From Oscillospiraceae bacterium (GTDB lineage Bacteria > Bacillota > Clostridia > Oscillospirales > Ruminococcaceae), in NCBI GenBank assembly GCA_016298065.1, contig JAEDDN010000001.1, positions 124,001 to 188,000 of the forward strand: DNA of 64,000 bases, given 5' to 3'. The translations under genes were made by a program, and so were the position numbers. Within the stretch, counting starts at the first letter, position 1; each line of letters begins with the position of its first letter. The notes beneath the pieces are model-generated. The model saw nothing but the letters and a program-made list of their open reading frames with translations, was not told the DNA's origin and did not search any database. Of this stretch, positions 40,657 through 49,344 are shown piece by piece.

Positions 40657-41496
40657 TTGTATATTAAAGAAGCTTTTAATTTAATTTGCGATAAACTAAA
40701 AAGCGGTAATATTGTGGATTATGAATTTGAAGCAAAACAGCTTTTAAGGTTTAGAGCAGGCTTTGAAATTTCGGATATTCTCCTTAATGAAAAGGATTTT
40801 AACGATGATGATTTACAGCTTATCCTTAATGACTGTAATAAAAGGCTTACAGGCTATCCCTTGCAGTATATACTGGGCGAGTGGGAGTTTTATTCCTTGC
40901 CCTTTAAGGTGGGCGAGGGCGTTTTAATACCTCGTGCAGATACAGAGTGCCTTTGCGAATATCTGCTTGAGAAAGTAAAGGGAAAAGAAGGACTTAAAAT
41001 ACTTGATTTATGTAGCGGCACAGGGTGTATAGGCATATGCCTTGACAGCTACACACAGCACAAAAATAGGGTATTTTTACTCGAAAAATACCCTAAGGCA
41101 CAACAATATATAAAGGAAAATATAGCTTTAAATAATTCTGCGGCAATACTTATATCCGATGACGCTCTAAATCCGAAATGCGAGGAAACAGACTTTGACA
41201 TTATAGTCTCAAATCCGCCTTATCTTACAAAGGAGGATATGCGCTCTTTGCAAAAGGAGGTTTCCTTTGAGCCGAAAGAAGCGCTTTACGGCTTAGATGA
41301 GGACGGCTTAGAGTTTTACAGACGCTTAACGTCAGTTTGGAAAAATAAGCTTAAAAAGGGCGGAATACTTGCCTTTGAAGTAGGTATAAACCAGCATAAT
41401 GCCGTTAGCGATATATTAAAGAAAAATCATTTTAAAAACATTTGCTTTAATAAGGACTTGTGTGGTATAATAAGAAATGTAATAGCAGAACGTTAG
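40657..41496 (+). CDS. prmC: Peptide chain release factor N5-glutamine methyltransferase
   Basis: A 279-residue enzyme methylating the GGQ glutamine of RF1/RF2. An N-terminal helical bundle precedes PLQYILGEWEFYSLPFKVGEGVLIPRADTE, the SAM motif LDLCSGTGCIGICL and the catalytic SNPPYLTKEDM. The start is uncertain: TTG 40657 has AGGTGG just upstream and sits 5 bases after the DUF1385 stop, while ATG 40639 overlaps DUF1385 without a clear SD. Its 3' end contains the recA promoter and a LexA-like box. Confidence 0.92.
   Translation: MYIKEAFNLICDKLKSGNIVDYEFEAKQLLRFRAGFEISDILLNEKDFNDDDLQLILNDCNKRLTGYPLQYILGEWEFYSLPFKVGEGVLIPRADTECLCEYLLEKVKGKEGLKILDLCSGTGCIGICLDSYTQHKNRVFLLEKYPKAQQYIKENIALNNSAAILISDDALNPKCEETDFDIIVSNPPYLTKEDMRSLQKEVSFEPKEALYGLDEDGLEFYRRLTSVWKNKLKKGGILAFEVGINQHNAVSDILKKNHFKNICFNKDLCGIIRNVIAER
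41442..41471 (+). promoter_or_regulatory. Predicted recA promoter inside the end of prmC
   Basis: TTGCTT at 41442-41447, 18-base spacer, TATAAT at 41466-41471. Confidence 0.5.
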
Positions 41497-41500
41497 TTCT
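41487..41500. promoter_or_regulatory. LexA (SOS) box candidate upstream of recA
   Basis: AGAAC-GTTA-GTTCT is a perfect palindrome in its arms and matches the Gram-positive core GAAC-N4-GTTC. It lies about 16 bases after the predicted -10 and 41 bases before the recA ATG, overlapping the prmC stop codon. Confidence 0.6.
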
Positions 41501-41540
41501 TTTTATAAATTTAAGTAAAAATAAAGTGGAGGAATTATAA

Positions 41541-42692
41541 ATGGCAGTAAAGGCAAAATCAAAACCGGCAGTAGAAAGAGTTGCAGACGAAGATAAGAAA
41601 AAGGCTCTTGATACTGCAATAGCACAAATAGAAAAACAGTTCGGTAAAGGCTCGGTTATGAAGCTCGGCGAAGCAAAAACCATGAACGTAGACCACATCT
41701 CAACAGGCTCTTTAGGTCTTGATATGGCGCTCGGAATAGGCGGAGTACCCAGAGGCAGAATAGTAGAGATATACGGTCCTGAATCTTCCGGTAAAACCAC
41801 AGTAGCGCTTCAGATAGTTGCCGAAGCACAAAAAAACGGCGGTGAAGCTGCCTTTATTGACGTAGAGCACGCTTTAGACCCTGTATATGCAAGAGCATTG
41901 GGCGTTGATATAGACTCGCTTTTAGTATCTCAACCCGATACAGGCGAGCAGGCGCTTGAAATAATGGAAGCGCTTATACGCTCGGGCGCTATTGACGTAA
42001 TAGTGCTTGACTCGGTTGCCGCAATGGTAACCAGAGCAGAAATAGACGGCGAGATGGGTGACAGCCATGTAGGCTTACAGGCAAGACTTATGTCGCAGGC
42101 TTTAAGAAAGCTCACAAGCGTAGTTTCAAAATCAAACTGCGTTGCCGTATTTATAAATCAGGTTCGTGAAAAAATCGGCGTTATGTACGGAAATCCCGAA
42201 ACAACACCCGGAGGCAGAGCGCTTAAATTCTATTCCTCTGTTCGTATAGAGGTAAGAAAAGGCGAAGCAATTAAAAACGGAACCGAAGTTATAGGCAACA
42301 AAACCAAGTGTAAGATTGTTAAAAATAAGGTTGCACCTCCGTTTAAAGAGGCTGTATTTGATATTATGTACGGCGAGGGCGTAAGCCGTGTAGGCGAGAT
42401 TATCGACTATGCGGTAGAGCTTGATATAATCGAAAAAAGCGGAGCTTGGTTTAGCTATAACGGCGAAAGAATAGGTCAGGGCAGAGATAAGGTTAAAAAG
42501 CTTTTAACTGAAAACACCGCACTTTGTGAAGAGATAGCAGATAAGATTTACGCTCATCAAAACGAAGCTATGGAAAAAACCAGAAATCTTGAGAAGCCCT
42601 CTGCACCGGCAGAGCCTAAAGCAGACGAAAAGCCCGTAAATCAAAACGATGTATTTTTGGATATTGACCCGGACGACGAGGATTTTCAATAA
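41541..42692 (+). CDS. recA: Recombinase RecA
   Basis: A 383-residue recombinase and SOS coprotease. Walker A is GPESSGKTT (79-87), Walker B is IDVIVLDSVAAM, the loops are EIDGEMGDSHVGLQARLMSQALRKL and FINQVREKIGVMYGNPETTPGGRALKFYSSVRIEVRK, and the C-terminal domain ends in an acidic tail (DIDPDDEDFQ). A Pro/Ala/Lys-rich C-terminal linker is longer than in E. coli. SD GGAGG. recX starts 6 bases later. Confidence 0.98.
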   Translation: MAVKAKSKPAVERVADEDKKKALDTAIAQIEKQFGKGSVMKLGEAKTMNVDHISTGSLGLDMALGIGGVPRGRIVEIYGPESSGKTTVALQIVAEAQKNGGEAAFIDVEHALDPVYARALGVDIDSLLVSQPDTGEQALEIMEALIRSGAIDVIVLDSVAAMVTRAEIDGEMGDSHVGLQARLMSQALRKLTSVVSKSNCVAVFINQVREKIGVMYGNPETTPGGRALKFYSSVRIEVRKGEAIKNGTEVIGNKTKCKIVKNKVAPPFKEAVFDIMYGEGVSRVGEIIDYAVELDIIEKSGAWFSYNGERIGQGRDKVKKLLTENTALCEEIADKIYAHQNEAMEKTRNLEKPSAPAEPKADEKPVNQNDVFLDIDPDDEDFQ

Positions 42693-42698
42693 TATAAA

Positions 42699-43316
42699 AT
42701 GAAAATAACAAGTATTGAAAAGAAAAGCGGTACACGCTATAATGTAGATGTTGACGGTGAGTACTTTTACATTTTAGACATTGAAATTATAGCGAAAAAT
42801 AATCTGTCGGTCGGCAAAGAGGTTACATACGAGCAGTTAGAAGACTTAAAACTGCAGGCCGAGAAGCGCCGTGCAAGAGAAAGAGCATATTATCTTTTAT
42901 CTTATCGTGACCACTCGGGTAAGGAGCTTTACGATAAGCTTTGTAAAAACGTAAGCAGTCAAATTGCGGCGCAAACTGTCGCAAATATGGTAGAGCAAGG
43001 CTTTGTAAACGATGAGCAGTACGCTAAAAAATTAGCGGCATATTTTCTTAAAACAAAATGCGTCGGTCAAAAAAAGGCGTTTTTTGAAATGCGAAAAAGA
43101 GGGCTTGATACCGCTCTTATACAAGAGGCTCTTAATGAGTGTGACGTAGACCCTACCGAGCAGATAACAAAGCTCATTGATAAAAAATATTATCGTTACT
43201 TGGGCGACTATAAAGGCAACCAAAAAGGTATTGCGGCTCTTTTAAGACAGGGCTTTTCATACGATGATATAAAGTCTGCGATAGAAAGATACAATATAGA
43301 GATTGAGGAAGATTAA
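42699..43316 (+). CDS. recX: Regulatory protein RecX
   Basis: A 205-residue all-helical RecA modulator. RARERAYYLLSYRDHSGKELYDKL, VANMVEQGFVNDEQYAKKLAAYFL and KKAFFEMRKRGLDTALIQEAL are three-helix RecX repeats. It is directly downstream of recA, the normal arrangement. It has an about 45-residue beta N-terminal part (ITSIEKKSGTRYNVDVDGEYFYILD) seen in Firmicutes RecX. The rimO start follows the stop within 1 base. Confidence 0.93.
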   Translation: MKITSIEKKSGTRYNVDVDGEYFYILDIEIIAKNNLSVGKEVTYEQLEDLKLQAEKRRARERAYYLLSYRDHSGKELYDKLCKNVSSQIAAQTVANMVEQGFVNDEQYAKKLAAYFLKTKCVGQKKAFFEMRKRGLDTALIQEALNECDVDPTEQITKLIDKKYYRYLGDYKGNQKGIAALLRQGFSYDDIKSAIERYNIEIEED

Positions 43317-43317
43317 A

Positions 43318-44643
43318 TTGGCTATTAACGTAGGAATGGTATCGCTCGGATGTCCTAAAAATCAGGTTGACGCCGAGATGATGTTAAGCAAGATAAAAAA
43401 TTACGGCTATGAGATAAAAGGCGACGCCGCACTTTGTGATGTGGTTATAATAAACACCTGTGGTTTTATCGAGTCCGCAAAGGCTGAAGCAATAGAAAAC
43501 ATAATGGAATTTATAACCTTAAAAAACGAGGGCAGAATAAAGCATATTATAGTCACAGGCTGTCTTGCCGAACGTTATAAGGAGCAGATTTTAGAGGAAA
43601 TGCCCGAGGTTGACGCCGTTGTAGGTATCGGCTCAAACGATAAAATTTGCGAGGTAGTCGACAGGGTATGCGCCGATGAAAAGCTTCAAAGCTACGGCGA
43701 AAAAGAAGACTTATCCTTGTGCGGCGACAGAATACTTACAACTCTTCCTTTTTACGCATATTTAAAAATTGCCGAGGGCTGTGATAACTGTTGCAGTTAT
43801 TGCGCTATCCCTAAAATAAGAGGGCGTTTCAGAAGCAAGCCTATGGAGGAAGTTATAAAGGAAGCTCAAACGCTTGCCAAAGAGGGCGTTAAAGAGCTTG
43901 TGCTTATAGCACAGGACACCACACGCTACGGCGAAGATTTATACGGCGAATATTCACTTGCAAAGCTTCTAAAGGAGCTTTGCAAAATAGACGGCTTTGA
44001 ATGGATAAGGGTGCTTTACTGTTATCCTGATAAAATTACCGACGAGCTGTTAGATGTTATTGCTTCAGAGGATAAGGTTGCAAAATATATAGATATGCCA
44101 CTGCAACATTGTAACGACGAAATTTTATCGGCTATGAACCGCCCCGTAAATAAAAAAGATACGGTTAAGCTCATCCAAAAGATTCGTAAAAAAATCCCTG
44201 ACATTACGCTTAGAACTACCTTGATAGCAGGTTTCCCGGGCGAGAGTGAAGAGCAGTTTGAGGAGCTTTGTGAATTTGTAAAACAGACAAAATTTAATCG
44301 CTTAGGCTGTTTTGCTTATTCTCAAGAGGAGGATACTGTAGCAGGCGAAATGCCAAACCAAATAGACGAAGAAATAAGGGCAAAAAGAGCCGAAATCATA
44401 ATGCAAGAGCAAACTGTCATTATGCAGAGAGATAATGAAAACAAGCTCGGCAAAACCATAAAGGTTGTGCTCGAAGGCGCAGATAAATATGCCGGCTGTT
44501 ACTTTGGCAGAAGCGAAGCCGACGCACCCGATATTGACGGAAAGGTGTTTTTCACAACCGATAAACAGCACACTATGGGCGACTTTATAAATGTAAAGGT
44601 CACCGAAATACTTGATTACGATTTGTTTGGCGAAGAAATATAA
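43318..44643 (+). CDS. rimO: Ribosomal protein S12 methylthiotransferase RimO
   Basis: A 441-residue radical SAM enzyme adding methylthio to Asp of ribosomal protein S12. It has an N-terminal UPF0004 domain with three conserved Cys (SLGCPKNQVDAE, NTCGFIESAK, VTGCLAERY), radical-SAM cluster CDNCCSYCAIPKIRGRFRSK and a C-terminal TRAM domain. The start is TTG 43318 (LAINVGMVSLGCP) with GAGGAAG about 6 bases upstream at the recX end; the frame upstream to 43303 lies before the SD. Confidence 0.96.
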   Translation: MAINVGMVSLGCPKNQVDAEMMLSKIKNYGYEIKGDAALCDVVIINTCGFIESAKAEAIENIMEFITLKNEGRIKHIIVTGCLAERYKEQILEEMPEVDAVVGIGSNDKICEVVDRVCADEKLQSYGEKEDLSLCGDRILTTLPFYAYLKIAEGCDNCCSYCAIPKIRGRFRSKPMEEVIKEAQTLAKEGVKELVLIAQDTTRYGEDLYGEYSLAKLLKELCKIDGFEWIRVLYCYPDKITDELLDVIASEDKVAKYIDMPLQHCNDEILSAMNRPVNKKDTVKLIQKIRKKIPDITLRTTLIAGFPGESEEQFEELCEFVKQTKFNRLGCFAYSQEEDTVAGEMPNQIDEEIRAKRAEIIMQEQTVIMQRDNENKLGKTIKVVLEGADKYAGCYFGRSEADAPDIDGKVFFTTDKQHTMGDFINVKVTEILDYDLFGEEI

Positions 44644-44663
44644 TATACATAAAGGAGTATTCT

Positions 44664-45224
44664 ATGAATTTACCTAATAAGCTTACGATATTAAGAGTAA
44701 TACTTGTACCTGTTTTTTTGGTGTTTTTACTTATAGACTCGATACCGCTTAATTTCCTTTGGGCTACTATTGTCTTTGCGGTATCATCTATTACAGACAC
44801 CTTAGACGGTCATATTGCAAGAAAGCATAATCTAATTACTAACTTCGGAAAGTTTTTAGATCCGCTTGCCGACAAAATACTGGTGCTTTCGGCACTTATA
44901 AGCTTTATTAAGCTTGGGCTTTCAGGCGCAGTACCTGTTATAATAGTGGTTGCAAGAGAGTTTTTGGTAACTTCAATAAGACTTGTTGCAGCAGCCGACG
45001 GAACGGTTATTGCGGCGAGCATTTACGGCAAAATAAAAACCGTTATTCAGATGTTTTCCATAGTTGCAATACTGATTATGCTCACAGTTAATTCTTTTGT
45101 TACCCTTAATTTTGACATAGAGCTTGTAAGCAACATTTTAATGTGGGTTACCGCCGCTATAACGGTAATTTCGGGAATAGATTACCTGATAAAAAATAAA
45201 AGCTGTATTGACACGACAAAATAG
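44664..45224 (+). CDS. pgsA: CDP-diacylglycerol-glycerol-3-phosphate 3-phosphatidyltransferase
   Basis: A 186-residue membrane enzyme making phosphatidylglycerophosphate. The CDP-alcohol phosphotransferase motif is DTLDGHIARKHNLITNFGKFLDPLADK (about 44-70), with all Asp ligands. NLPNKLTILRVILVP starts the first helix. It closes the recA-recX-rimO-pgsA run. Phosphatidylglycerol from this pathway is the lipid donor for Lgt. Confidence 0.95.
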   Translation: MNLPNKLTILRVILVPVFLVFLLIDSIPLNFLWATIVFAVSSITDTLDGHIARKHNLITNFGKFLDPLADKILVLSALISFIKLGLSGAVPVIIVVAREFLVTSIRLVAAADGTVIAASIYGKIKTVIQMFSIVAILIMLTVNSFVTLNFDIELVSNILMWVTAAITVISGIDYLIKNKSCIDTTK

Positions 45225-45227
45225 TGC

Positions 45228-45256
45228 TTGAAATTTTTATTTGTTTATGTTAAATT
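45228..45256 (+). promoter_or_regulatory. Predicted promoter of T-box cysE-cysS operon
   Basis: TTGAAA at 45228-45233, 17-base spacer, TAAATT at 45251-45256; transcription would start near 45263. Confidence 0.55.
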
Positions 45257-45262
45257 ATTTAA

Positions 45263-45541
45263 TATAGATTTAACTTATATCTAAAAAGCGAAGATAAGAA
45301 AGAGTAGCATATTATCTTTTTACAGAGAGTAGACCTATGCTTGCTGAGAGGGTTTATATTTTGAAGGTTTATGCGAAGTGCGTCTTTGAGCTTACAGTCG
45401 GAACTCATTTTTGTAATGAAAGTATAGCTGTACGGGTTATTTCCGTTAAAGAATAAAAAAGTAATAAATTGAAGTGGAACCGTAGCTTAGTCTGCCTTCA
45501 TATAATGCAAGTGTGCATTGTATGAAGGTTTTTTTATTATG
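45263..45541 (+). ncRNA. T-box riboswitch, cysteine-type, upstream of cysE-cysS
   Basis: Stem I distal elements are visible (AGAGAGTAGACC and GCTGAGAGGGT), as is a specifier-loop region with candidate TGC codons (45372-45374 or 45379-45381) followed by the usual 3' GAGC. The T-box bulge GAAGTGGAACCGTAGC at 45471-45486 is a slight variant of the TGGNACCGCG core that pairs with uncharged tRNA ends. The competing terminator is GCCTTCATA-AATGCA / TGCATTGTATGAAGG followed by TTTTTTT (45494-45537). Uncharged tRNA-Cys should turn on both downstream genes. Confidence 0.88.
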
Positions 45542-45551
45542 GAGGAACTTT

Positions 45552-46190
45552 ATGTTTTCTAAAATCAGATATGATATAAACTCAATAAAAAAGAGAGACC
45601 CTGCGGCAAGAAGCTCTCTTGAGGTAATTTTACTATACCCCGGTTTTCACGCAGTATTTTGGTATAGAGTGGCGCATTGGTTCTTTAAGCATAAGCGCTT
45701 TTTTATAGCAAGATTTATCTCTCAGCGTGCAAAATATAAAACGGGTATAGAAATTCACCCCGGAGCCGTAATCGGTAAGGGACTTTTTATAGATCACGGC
45801 ACAGGCGTTGTAATAGGCGAAACCACCGTAATAGGCGATGATTGTACCATATATCAGGGCGCAACCTTAGGCGGTACGGGTAAGGATAAGGGAAAAAGAC
45901 ACCCAACTATCGGCAACAACGTAATGGTAGGCTGTGGCGCAAAAATTTTAGGACCTTTTAAGGTAGGCGATAACGTAAAAATTGCGTCAAACGCAGTTGT
46001 GTTAACCGAAATACCTGCAAATTCCACCGCTGTGGGCGTACCTGCAAGGGTGGTAAGATATAACGGCGAGCGTGTGGAATACGACTTGGATCAGGTACAC
46101 ATTCCGGACCCGCTTTCTCAGGAGCTGTGCAAGTTGCAGTTCGAGATAGAAAAACTGCAAAAGCGTCTTGAAAAATACGAGAAGGAATAA
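45552..46190 (+). CDS. cysE: Serine O-acetyltransferase
   Basis: A 212-residue enzyme making O-acetylserine for cysteine synthesis. The N-terminal helical part (DPAARSSLEVILLYPGFHAVFWYRVAHW) is followed by left-handed beta-helix hexapeptides (GIEIHPGAVIGKGLFIDHGTGVVIGE). The catalytic HGTG region lies there, with GATLGGTGKDKGKRHPTIGNNVMVGCGAKILG after it. ATG 45552 follows GGAGGAAC; an in-frame ATG at 45513 lies inside the terminator stem. The T-box links it to cysS: both respond to tRNA-Cys charging. Confidence 0.96.
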   Translation: MFSKIRYDINSIKKRDPAARSSLEVILLYPGFHAVFWYRVAHWFFKHKRFFIARFISQRAKYKTGIEIHPGAVIGKGLFIDHGTGVVIGETTVIGDDCTIYQGATLGGTGKDKGKRHPTIGNNVMVGCGAKILGPFKVGDNVKIASNAVVLTEIPANSTAVGVPARVVRYNGERVEYDLDQVHIPDPLSQELCKLQFEIEKLQKRLEKYEKE

Positions 46191-46220
46191 TAAAACCAAA
46201 CTGTAGAAGGGAAACGACTT

Positions 46221-47615
46221 ATGGTAATTTATAATACGCTTACAAAACAAAAGGAAGAGTTTAAGACCTTAACCGAAGGCAAGGTAAATATGTATGCGTG
46301 CGGACCTACTGTGTATAATTATATACACATAGGAAACGCTCGTCCTATAATTGTATTTGACGTTTTGAGAAACTACCTTGAGTATAGAGGCAATGAGGTT
46401 AATTTTGTCCAGAATTTCACCGATGTAGACGATAAAATTATAAATAAGGCAAACGAGGAAGGTGTGCCTGCAAGCGAGATTTCCGAAAGGTATATTGCGG
46501 AATATAAAAAGGACGCAGAGGGCTTAAATGTAAAAGCTGCGACATATCACCCGCAGGTTACAAAGCACATGGACGATATTATAGATATTGTCAAGGTGCT
46601 GGTTGATAAGGGATATGCTTATGAAGTAAACGGCGACGTTTATTTTTCTGCTACTAAATTTGAAGAATACGGCAAGCTTTCTCATATGCCCTTAGAGGAT
46701 TTGGAAGCAGGTGCGAGAATCGCTACCGGCGACATTAAAAAGCACCCTATGGATTTTGCGCTTTGGAAAGCCGCAAAACCGGGTGAACCGAGCTGGTCAT
46801 CTCCGTGGGGAGAGGGCAGACCCGGCTGGCATATAGAGTGCTCCGCTATGTCGAGGAGCATTTTGGGCGATACGATTGATTTACATTGCGGCGGTCAGGA
46901 CCTTATTTTCCCGCACCACGAAAATGAAATTGCTCAAAGCGAATGTGCTACAGGCAAGACCTTTGCAAACTACTGGATGCATAACGGTTATATTAACGTA
47001 GAAAATAAAAAGATGTCAAAATCCTTAGGTAACTTCTTTACCGTAAGAGAGGTAGCCGAAAAATTCGGCTATGAGCCTATAAGATTTATGATGCTTCAAG
47101 CTCATTACAGAAGCCCGATTAACTATTCCTTAGAGGTAATTAAACAGTGCCAATCTGCGCTTGAACGCCTTTATAACTGCAAGGAAAGCATAGAATTTGC
47201 GCTTACAAAGGCTCAAAGCGGCGAATTCACAAAGGAACAAAAAGCCACCTTGCTTTCTTATAAGGAAAGCTTTATTAAGGCTATGGACGACGACTTAAAT
47301 ACTGCTGACGCCATTTCCGCAATATTTGAGCTTGTAAGAGAAATAAACACAAATATTTCTTCCTCCACACCTGCTTCAAAGGAATATATCGAGTTTGCAA
47401 ATAGCGTGTTCTGCGAGCTTACAGGTGTTTTGGGTCTTCTTTATAACAAAAAGGAAAACGACATACCAAAGGAAGTCTTAGAGCTTGTAGAAAAAAGAAT
47501 AGAAGCAAGAAAGCAAAAGGATTTTGCCGCAGCCGACGCTATAAGAGATGAGATTACTGCTTTGGGCTACGAGGTTTTGGAAACAAGACAGGGCACTAAG
47601 ATAAATAAGCTTTAA
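46221..47615 (+). CDS. cysS: Cysteinyl-tRNA synthetase
   Basis: A 464-residue class I synthetase. It has YACGPTVYNYIHIGNARP (HIGH motif with zinc-ligand Cys), ECSAMS and CGGQDLIFPHHENEIAQSE (further zinc ligands), and KMSKSLGNF (KMSKS). The C-terminal DALR domain ends in KQKDFAAADAIRDEITALGYEV. It lies 30 bases downstream of cysE with AGAAGGGA as SD. Confidence 0.98.
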   Translation: MVIYNTLTKQKEEFKTLTEGKVNMYACGPTVYNYIHIGNARPIIVFDVLRNYLEYRGNEVNFVQNFTDVDDKIINKANEEGVPASEISERYIAEYKKDAEGLNVKAATYHPQVTKHMDDIIDIVKVLVDKGYAYEVNGDVYFSATKFEEYGKLSHMPLEDLEAGARIATGDIKKHPMDFALWKAAKPGEPSWSSPWGEGRPGWHIECSAMSRSILGDTIDLHCGGQDLIFPHHENEIAQSECATGKTFANYWMHNGYINVENKKMSKSLGNFFTVREVAEKFGYEPIRFMMLQAHYRSPINYSLEVIKQCQSALERLYNCKESIEFALTKAQSGEFTKEQKATLLSYKESFIKAMDDDLNTADAISAIFELVREINTNISSSTPASKEYIEFANSVFCELTGVLGLLYNKKENDIPKEVLELVEKRIEARKQKDFAAADAIRDEITALGYEVLETRQGTKINKL

Positions 47616-47646
47616 TACTTAAGCCTAATATAAGAATGGAGCTTTT

Positions 47647-48372
47647 ATGAAAAGGATTTTAAAAATAATACTATCATCTGTTTTAATAGCCTTGTTATGC
47701 GCAGGCTGTATGGCGTCGGACGCAGAGCCTGTCACCGACGAGACCATAGAGCTTGTTCAGCTTGAGGATATAAAGGAAGGCCAGCCGATAGCCATAGTAA
47801 ATACAAGCTACGGCGAAATAAGGTTTGTGCTTTATGAAGAGTATGCACCAAATACCGTCGAAAATTTTAAAGAGCTTGTAAAGTCGGGCTTTTATGACGA
47901 CACTCTTATTTGGGGAGTGGAACAGGGCAATGTCTTTGCAGGCGCTACCGATAAAACGGGAAGTAAAGGCGAGATTTTAACGGGCGATACCGATGGAATA
48001 GAGCCAGAAATAAACTATAATTTGTGGCATTTTACAGGTGCAGTTTCCGCTTACGGAGAGCGTGACGGCGTATATACTAAAAAGGTTTTGTCCGACAGCA
48101 GATTTTTCTTTGTAAGCTACATTGAGCCTGACGAAAACGTAAGCGCAAAATTAGAGGAAAACGATTATCCTCAAAAGGTGATAGACGCCTACAATGATGT
48201 CGGCGGTTCACCTTTGGCAAGCGGTAATTTTACCGTATTCGGTCAGGTTTACGAGGGAATGGACGTAGTCAATAAAATTGCCGAAGCAGAAATCATATCC
48301 GACACAATAGCGCCAAAAGAGGATATAAGGATAAAAAATATTACTCTTTCGACCTATTCTTTAGACGAGTAG
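47647..48372 (+). CDS. Cyclophilin-fold lipoprotein, catalytic residues lost
   Basis: A 241-residue lipoprotein (signal MKRILKIILSSVLIALLCAGC, lipobox CAGC). The cyclophilin core is recognisable: IAIVNTSYGEIRFVLYEEYAPNTVENFKELVKSGFYDDT and VFGQVYEGMDVVNKIAEAE. The catalytic strand that normally reads RVxxxFxxQGGD here reads WGVEQGNVFAGAT, without the Arg/Phe/Gln set, and the later substrate loop is divergent. It is probably not an active prolyl isomerase but a binding-only paralogue of the next gene, 31 bases downstream. Confidence 0.82.
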   Translation: MKRILKIILSSVLIALLCAGCMASDAEPVTDETIELVQLEDIKEGQPIAIVNTSYGEIRFVLYEEYAPNTVENFKELVKSGFYDDTLIWGVEQGNVFAGATDKTGSKGEILTGDTDGIEPEINYNLWHFTGAVSAYGERDGVYTKKVLSDSRFFFVSYIEPDENVSAKLEENDYPQKVIDAYNDVGGSPLASGNFTVFGQVYEGMDVVNKIAEAEIISDTIAPKEDIRIKNITLSTYSLDE

Positions 48373-48403
48373 CTTTTAGTTAAAAAAGAAACGGAGAAAA
48401 ATT

Positions 48404-49276
48404 ATGAAAAGGATAATAGCGGTTATATTGTCGGCAATTCTTATTATGTCTGTGTTCATATCCTGTGAAGCAAAACAAAAAGGTACCGACGATACCGTTT
48501 CAAAAAACACTTCCTCTAATTCGACCGATACCGACGAAAACGACGAGGATAACGAATTTTTAAAGACAAATTTCCCGTCAGGAAGTAATGTTAAGGTACT
48601 AAATACAAATAAAGTAGCCGAAGGCGAAACGGTTGCAATAGTTACCACCAATATGGGTGTGTTTAAAATACGTTTTTTCAGTGATGTTGCGCCCAAAACG
48701 GTGGAGAATTTTATTAACCTTGCAAATGAGGGCAAGTATAACAACACAAAAATCTTTCGTGTTGTATCAAACTTTGCGATACAGGGCGGAGATACTACCA
48801 ATACAGGAAGCGGCTTTGAAAGCTCCTTTGGCGGTACTTTTGAGGACGAGTTTTCCGAGCAGGCATTAAATTTGCGTGGCGCAGTAGGTATGGCAAATAA
48901 AGGCGAAGCCGATACAAACGGCTGTCAGTTTTATGTAGTGCAAGCACCTGCCGATGCTTTGGTTTCGGGTATATGGGACATATTAAAGCAAAAACAGGAC
49001 AAGGTATTTCCTGCGTCGGTAAGAGAGCTTTATGAGCAAATGGGCGGCGCACCTTGGCTTGACTTTTCACATACGGTATTCGGTCAGGTTTACGAGGGTA
49101 TGGACGTAATAGACGCTATTGCGAAAGTACAAACCGACGCCAATGATATTCCGCTTGAAGATGTTTTTATATTATCTGTACAGATTACGACTTATACACC
49201 TAATGCTCAAGAGCCTACGGAGAATACTTCCGAAAGTCCTGATGCTACATCGTCGGGCACAGATAGCGAGGCTTAA
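48404..49276 (+). CDS. Cyclophilin-type peptidyl-prolyl cis-trans isomerase lipoprotein
   Basis: A 290-residue extracytoplasmic PPIase. The signal MKRIIAVILSAILIMSVFISC has lipobox FISC, followed by an acidic Ser/Asp/Asn spacer. The cyclophilin domain retains the active-site strand FRVVSNFAIQGGD (Arg, Phe, Gln), NLRGAVGMANKGEADTNGCQFYVVQ and HTVFGQVYEGMDVIDAI. A Thr/Ser/Glu-rich tail follows. It folds exported proteins on the outer face. It is a tandem duplicate of the preceding gene; this copy looks catalytically competent. Confidence 0.9.
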   Translation: MKRIIAVILSAILIMSVFISCEAKQKGTDDTVSKNTSSNSTDTDENDEDNEFLKTNFPSGSNVKVLNTNKVAEGETVAIVTTNMGVFKIRFFSDVAPKTVENFINLANEGKYNNTKIFRVVSNFAIQGGDTTNTGSGFESSFGGTFEDEFSEQALNLRGAVGMANKGEADTNGCQFYVVQAPADALVSGIWDILKQKQDKVFPASVRELYEQMGGAPWLDFSHTVFGQVYEGMDVIDAIAKVQTDANDIPLEDVFILSVQITTYTPNAQEPTENTSESPDATSSGTDSEA

Positions 49277-49296
49277 AAATTATAAACATAAATAAA

Positions 49297-49340
49297 AAAT
49301 GACTCGGATTATAAAAATAATCCGAGTCATTTTTTTAGCT
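49297..49340. terminator. Bidirectional terminator
   Basis: AAATGACTCGGATTAT-AAAA-ATAATCCGAGTCATTT, a perfect 16-bp stem followed by TTTT and preceded by A-run; serves the PPIase gene (plus) and the small Cys-rich gene (minus). Confidence 0.92.
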
Positions 49341-49344
49341 TAAA

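Noticed and set aside
45513..45551. Earlier ATG for cysE
   Set aside because: It lies inside the T-box terminator stem; the GGAGGAAC SD and conserved CysE start are at 45552.
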